Below, in pieces: positions 63,465 through 64,000 of a stretch of 64,000 nucleotides of DNA. The notes under the pieces are model-generated. The model worked only from the letters and a program-made list of their open reading frames with translations, was not told the origin of the DNA and made no database searches. Every line of letters begins with the position of its first letter. Position 1 is the first letter of the stretch. Location: NCBI GenBank assembly GCA_023014485.1, contig JAJOZX010005524.1, positions 168,501-232,500 of the forward strand, read 5' to 3'. A program made the position numbers and the translations under genes. The DNA is from Bathynomus jamesi (lineage: Eukaryota > Arthropoda > Malacostraca > Isopoda > Cirolanidae).

Positions 63465-63990
63465 GAGTACAATGCAATTGCAAATTATGCAAAGGAAATG
63501 TTGCATAAGGTTATGCAACAAGGGGCGGGGATGTTGCAAGTTAGGCAACATGGGATGTTGCAAGTGTTATGCAACAAAGGGGAGGGGGTGTTGCAAGAGC
63601 AACAAGTGGTTATGCAACTTGGAGGCGGAGTTATCCCCCAAGAGAAAGAGAGGTGTTCGCCTGGCAGGAGCCAAGCGCATATTAAGACTTCAGCCGAGCG
63701 GCCGTTGTCGTATAGGGCCCCTAATCAGCCGGACGCAAAATGGGAGAGTGCAATTGCAAATGTTGCATAATGCTATGCAAGAAGGTGTGGGAGATGTTGC
63801 AAGTATGAAAAGGTGATATGAATGTTGCAAGTTGCGATGCAACAAGGGGAATGTTGCAAATGTTATGCAACAAACGTGAATGTTGCAAGGTGTTATGCAC
63901 CAAAGGGAGGAGGAATGTTGCAAGAGCAACAAGGGGTTATGCAACTTGGAGGCGGAGTTATTCCCCAAGAGAAGAGAGAGGAGAAGAAGG
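63465..63990 (+). repeat. TGCAAC-rich repeat tract with ~320-bp direct duplication
   Basis: Dense (A)TGCAAC and GTTGCAA motifs. AAGAGCAACAAG.GGTTATGC and GCAACTTGGAGGCGGAGTTA occur at about 63595-63630 and again at 63917-63960. Higher GC than the rest of the window. Continues to the window edge. Confidence 0.8.
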
Positions 63991-64000
63991 GAGAGGACGA

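Overview
This window reads as intergenic DNA from an animal, most likely an arthropod. It is AT-rich and full of microsatellites. It carries short TTAGG-type repeats, tRNA-derived SINE heads, spliceosomal introns, and a dense mix of Tc1/mariner, hAT, Merlin-like, Penelope-like, CR1-type LINE and Ty3/gypsy sequences. I found no convincing host gene, rRNA or functional tRNA gene. Almost everything recognisable is a transposable element or its remnant. I cannot narrow the host to a class from sequence alone.

Layout. 1-2501: the end of one IS630/Tc1/mariner element, then a TIR-bounded element with a mariner inside it. 2510-7440: a LINE split by a 2.9-kb DNA transposon whose transposase-like gene has an intron and belongs to an arthropod-wide family I could not assign to a superfamily. 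7628-11062: a Penelope-like element (PLE) with a hammerhead-like motif, an inverted copy of its own 3' end, and a 916-bp Merlin-like element inserted with an 8-bp target duplication. 11521-13681: a Tc1-like element and a palindromic MITE. 14921-19155: a complete hAT-like element (11-bp TIRs, 8-bp TSD) split by a CR1 fragment. 21616-26224: Tc1 and mariner elements, three of them almost abutting in TA repeats. 26592-37170: a decayed Ty3/gypsy element on the minus strand, with a tRNA-Leu-type primer site and a LINE inserted between protease and RT. 37420-39667: a SINE cluster, a PLE terminal repeat and a hairpin MITE. 40805-44256: two more copies of the unassigned transposase-like gene, back to back. 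44614-45745: 1.1 kb of TA/TG microsatellite. 45865-48142: several foldback elements, including two hairpin MITEs around a palindrome. 49130-52372: Tc1, hAT, gypsy and PLE fragments. 53047-56938: a hAT element holding at least five other elements. 59497-61736: a hAT MITE and an IS630 element. 62134-64000: SINE heads, a second Merlin-like transposase fragment and a TGCAAC-rich repeat tract.

The most informative signals are target-site duplications and terminal repeats that fix exact boundaries and insertion order. The 'genes' do not form a pathway; they are selfish elements in successive layers. Most coding sequences are broken by frameshifts, deletions or lost catalytic residues. Boundaries were read by eye and may be off by a few bases where no TSD is cited.
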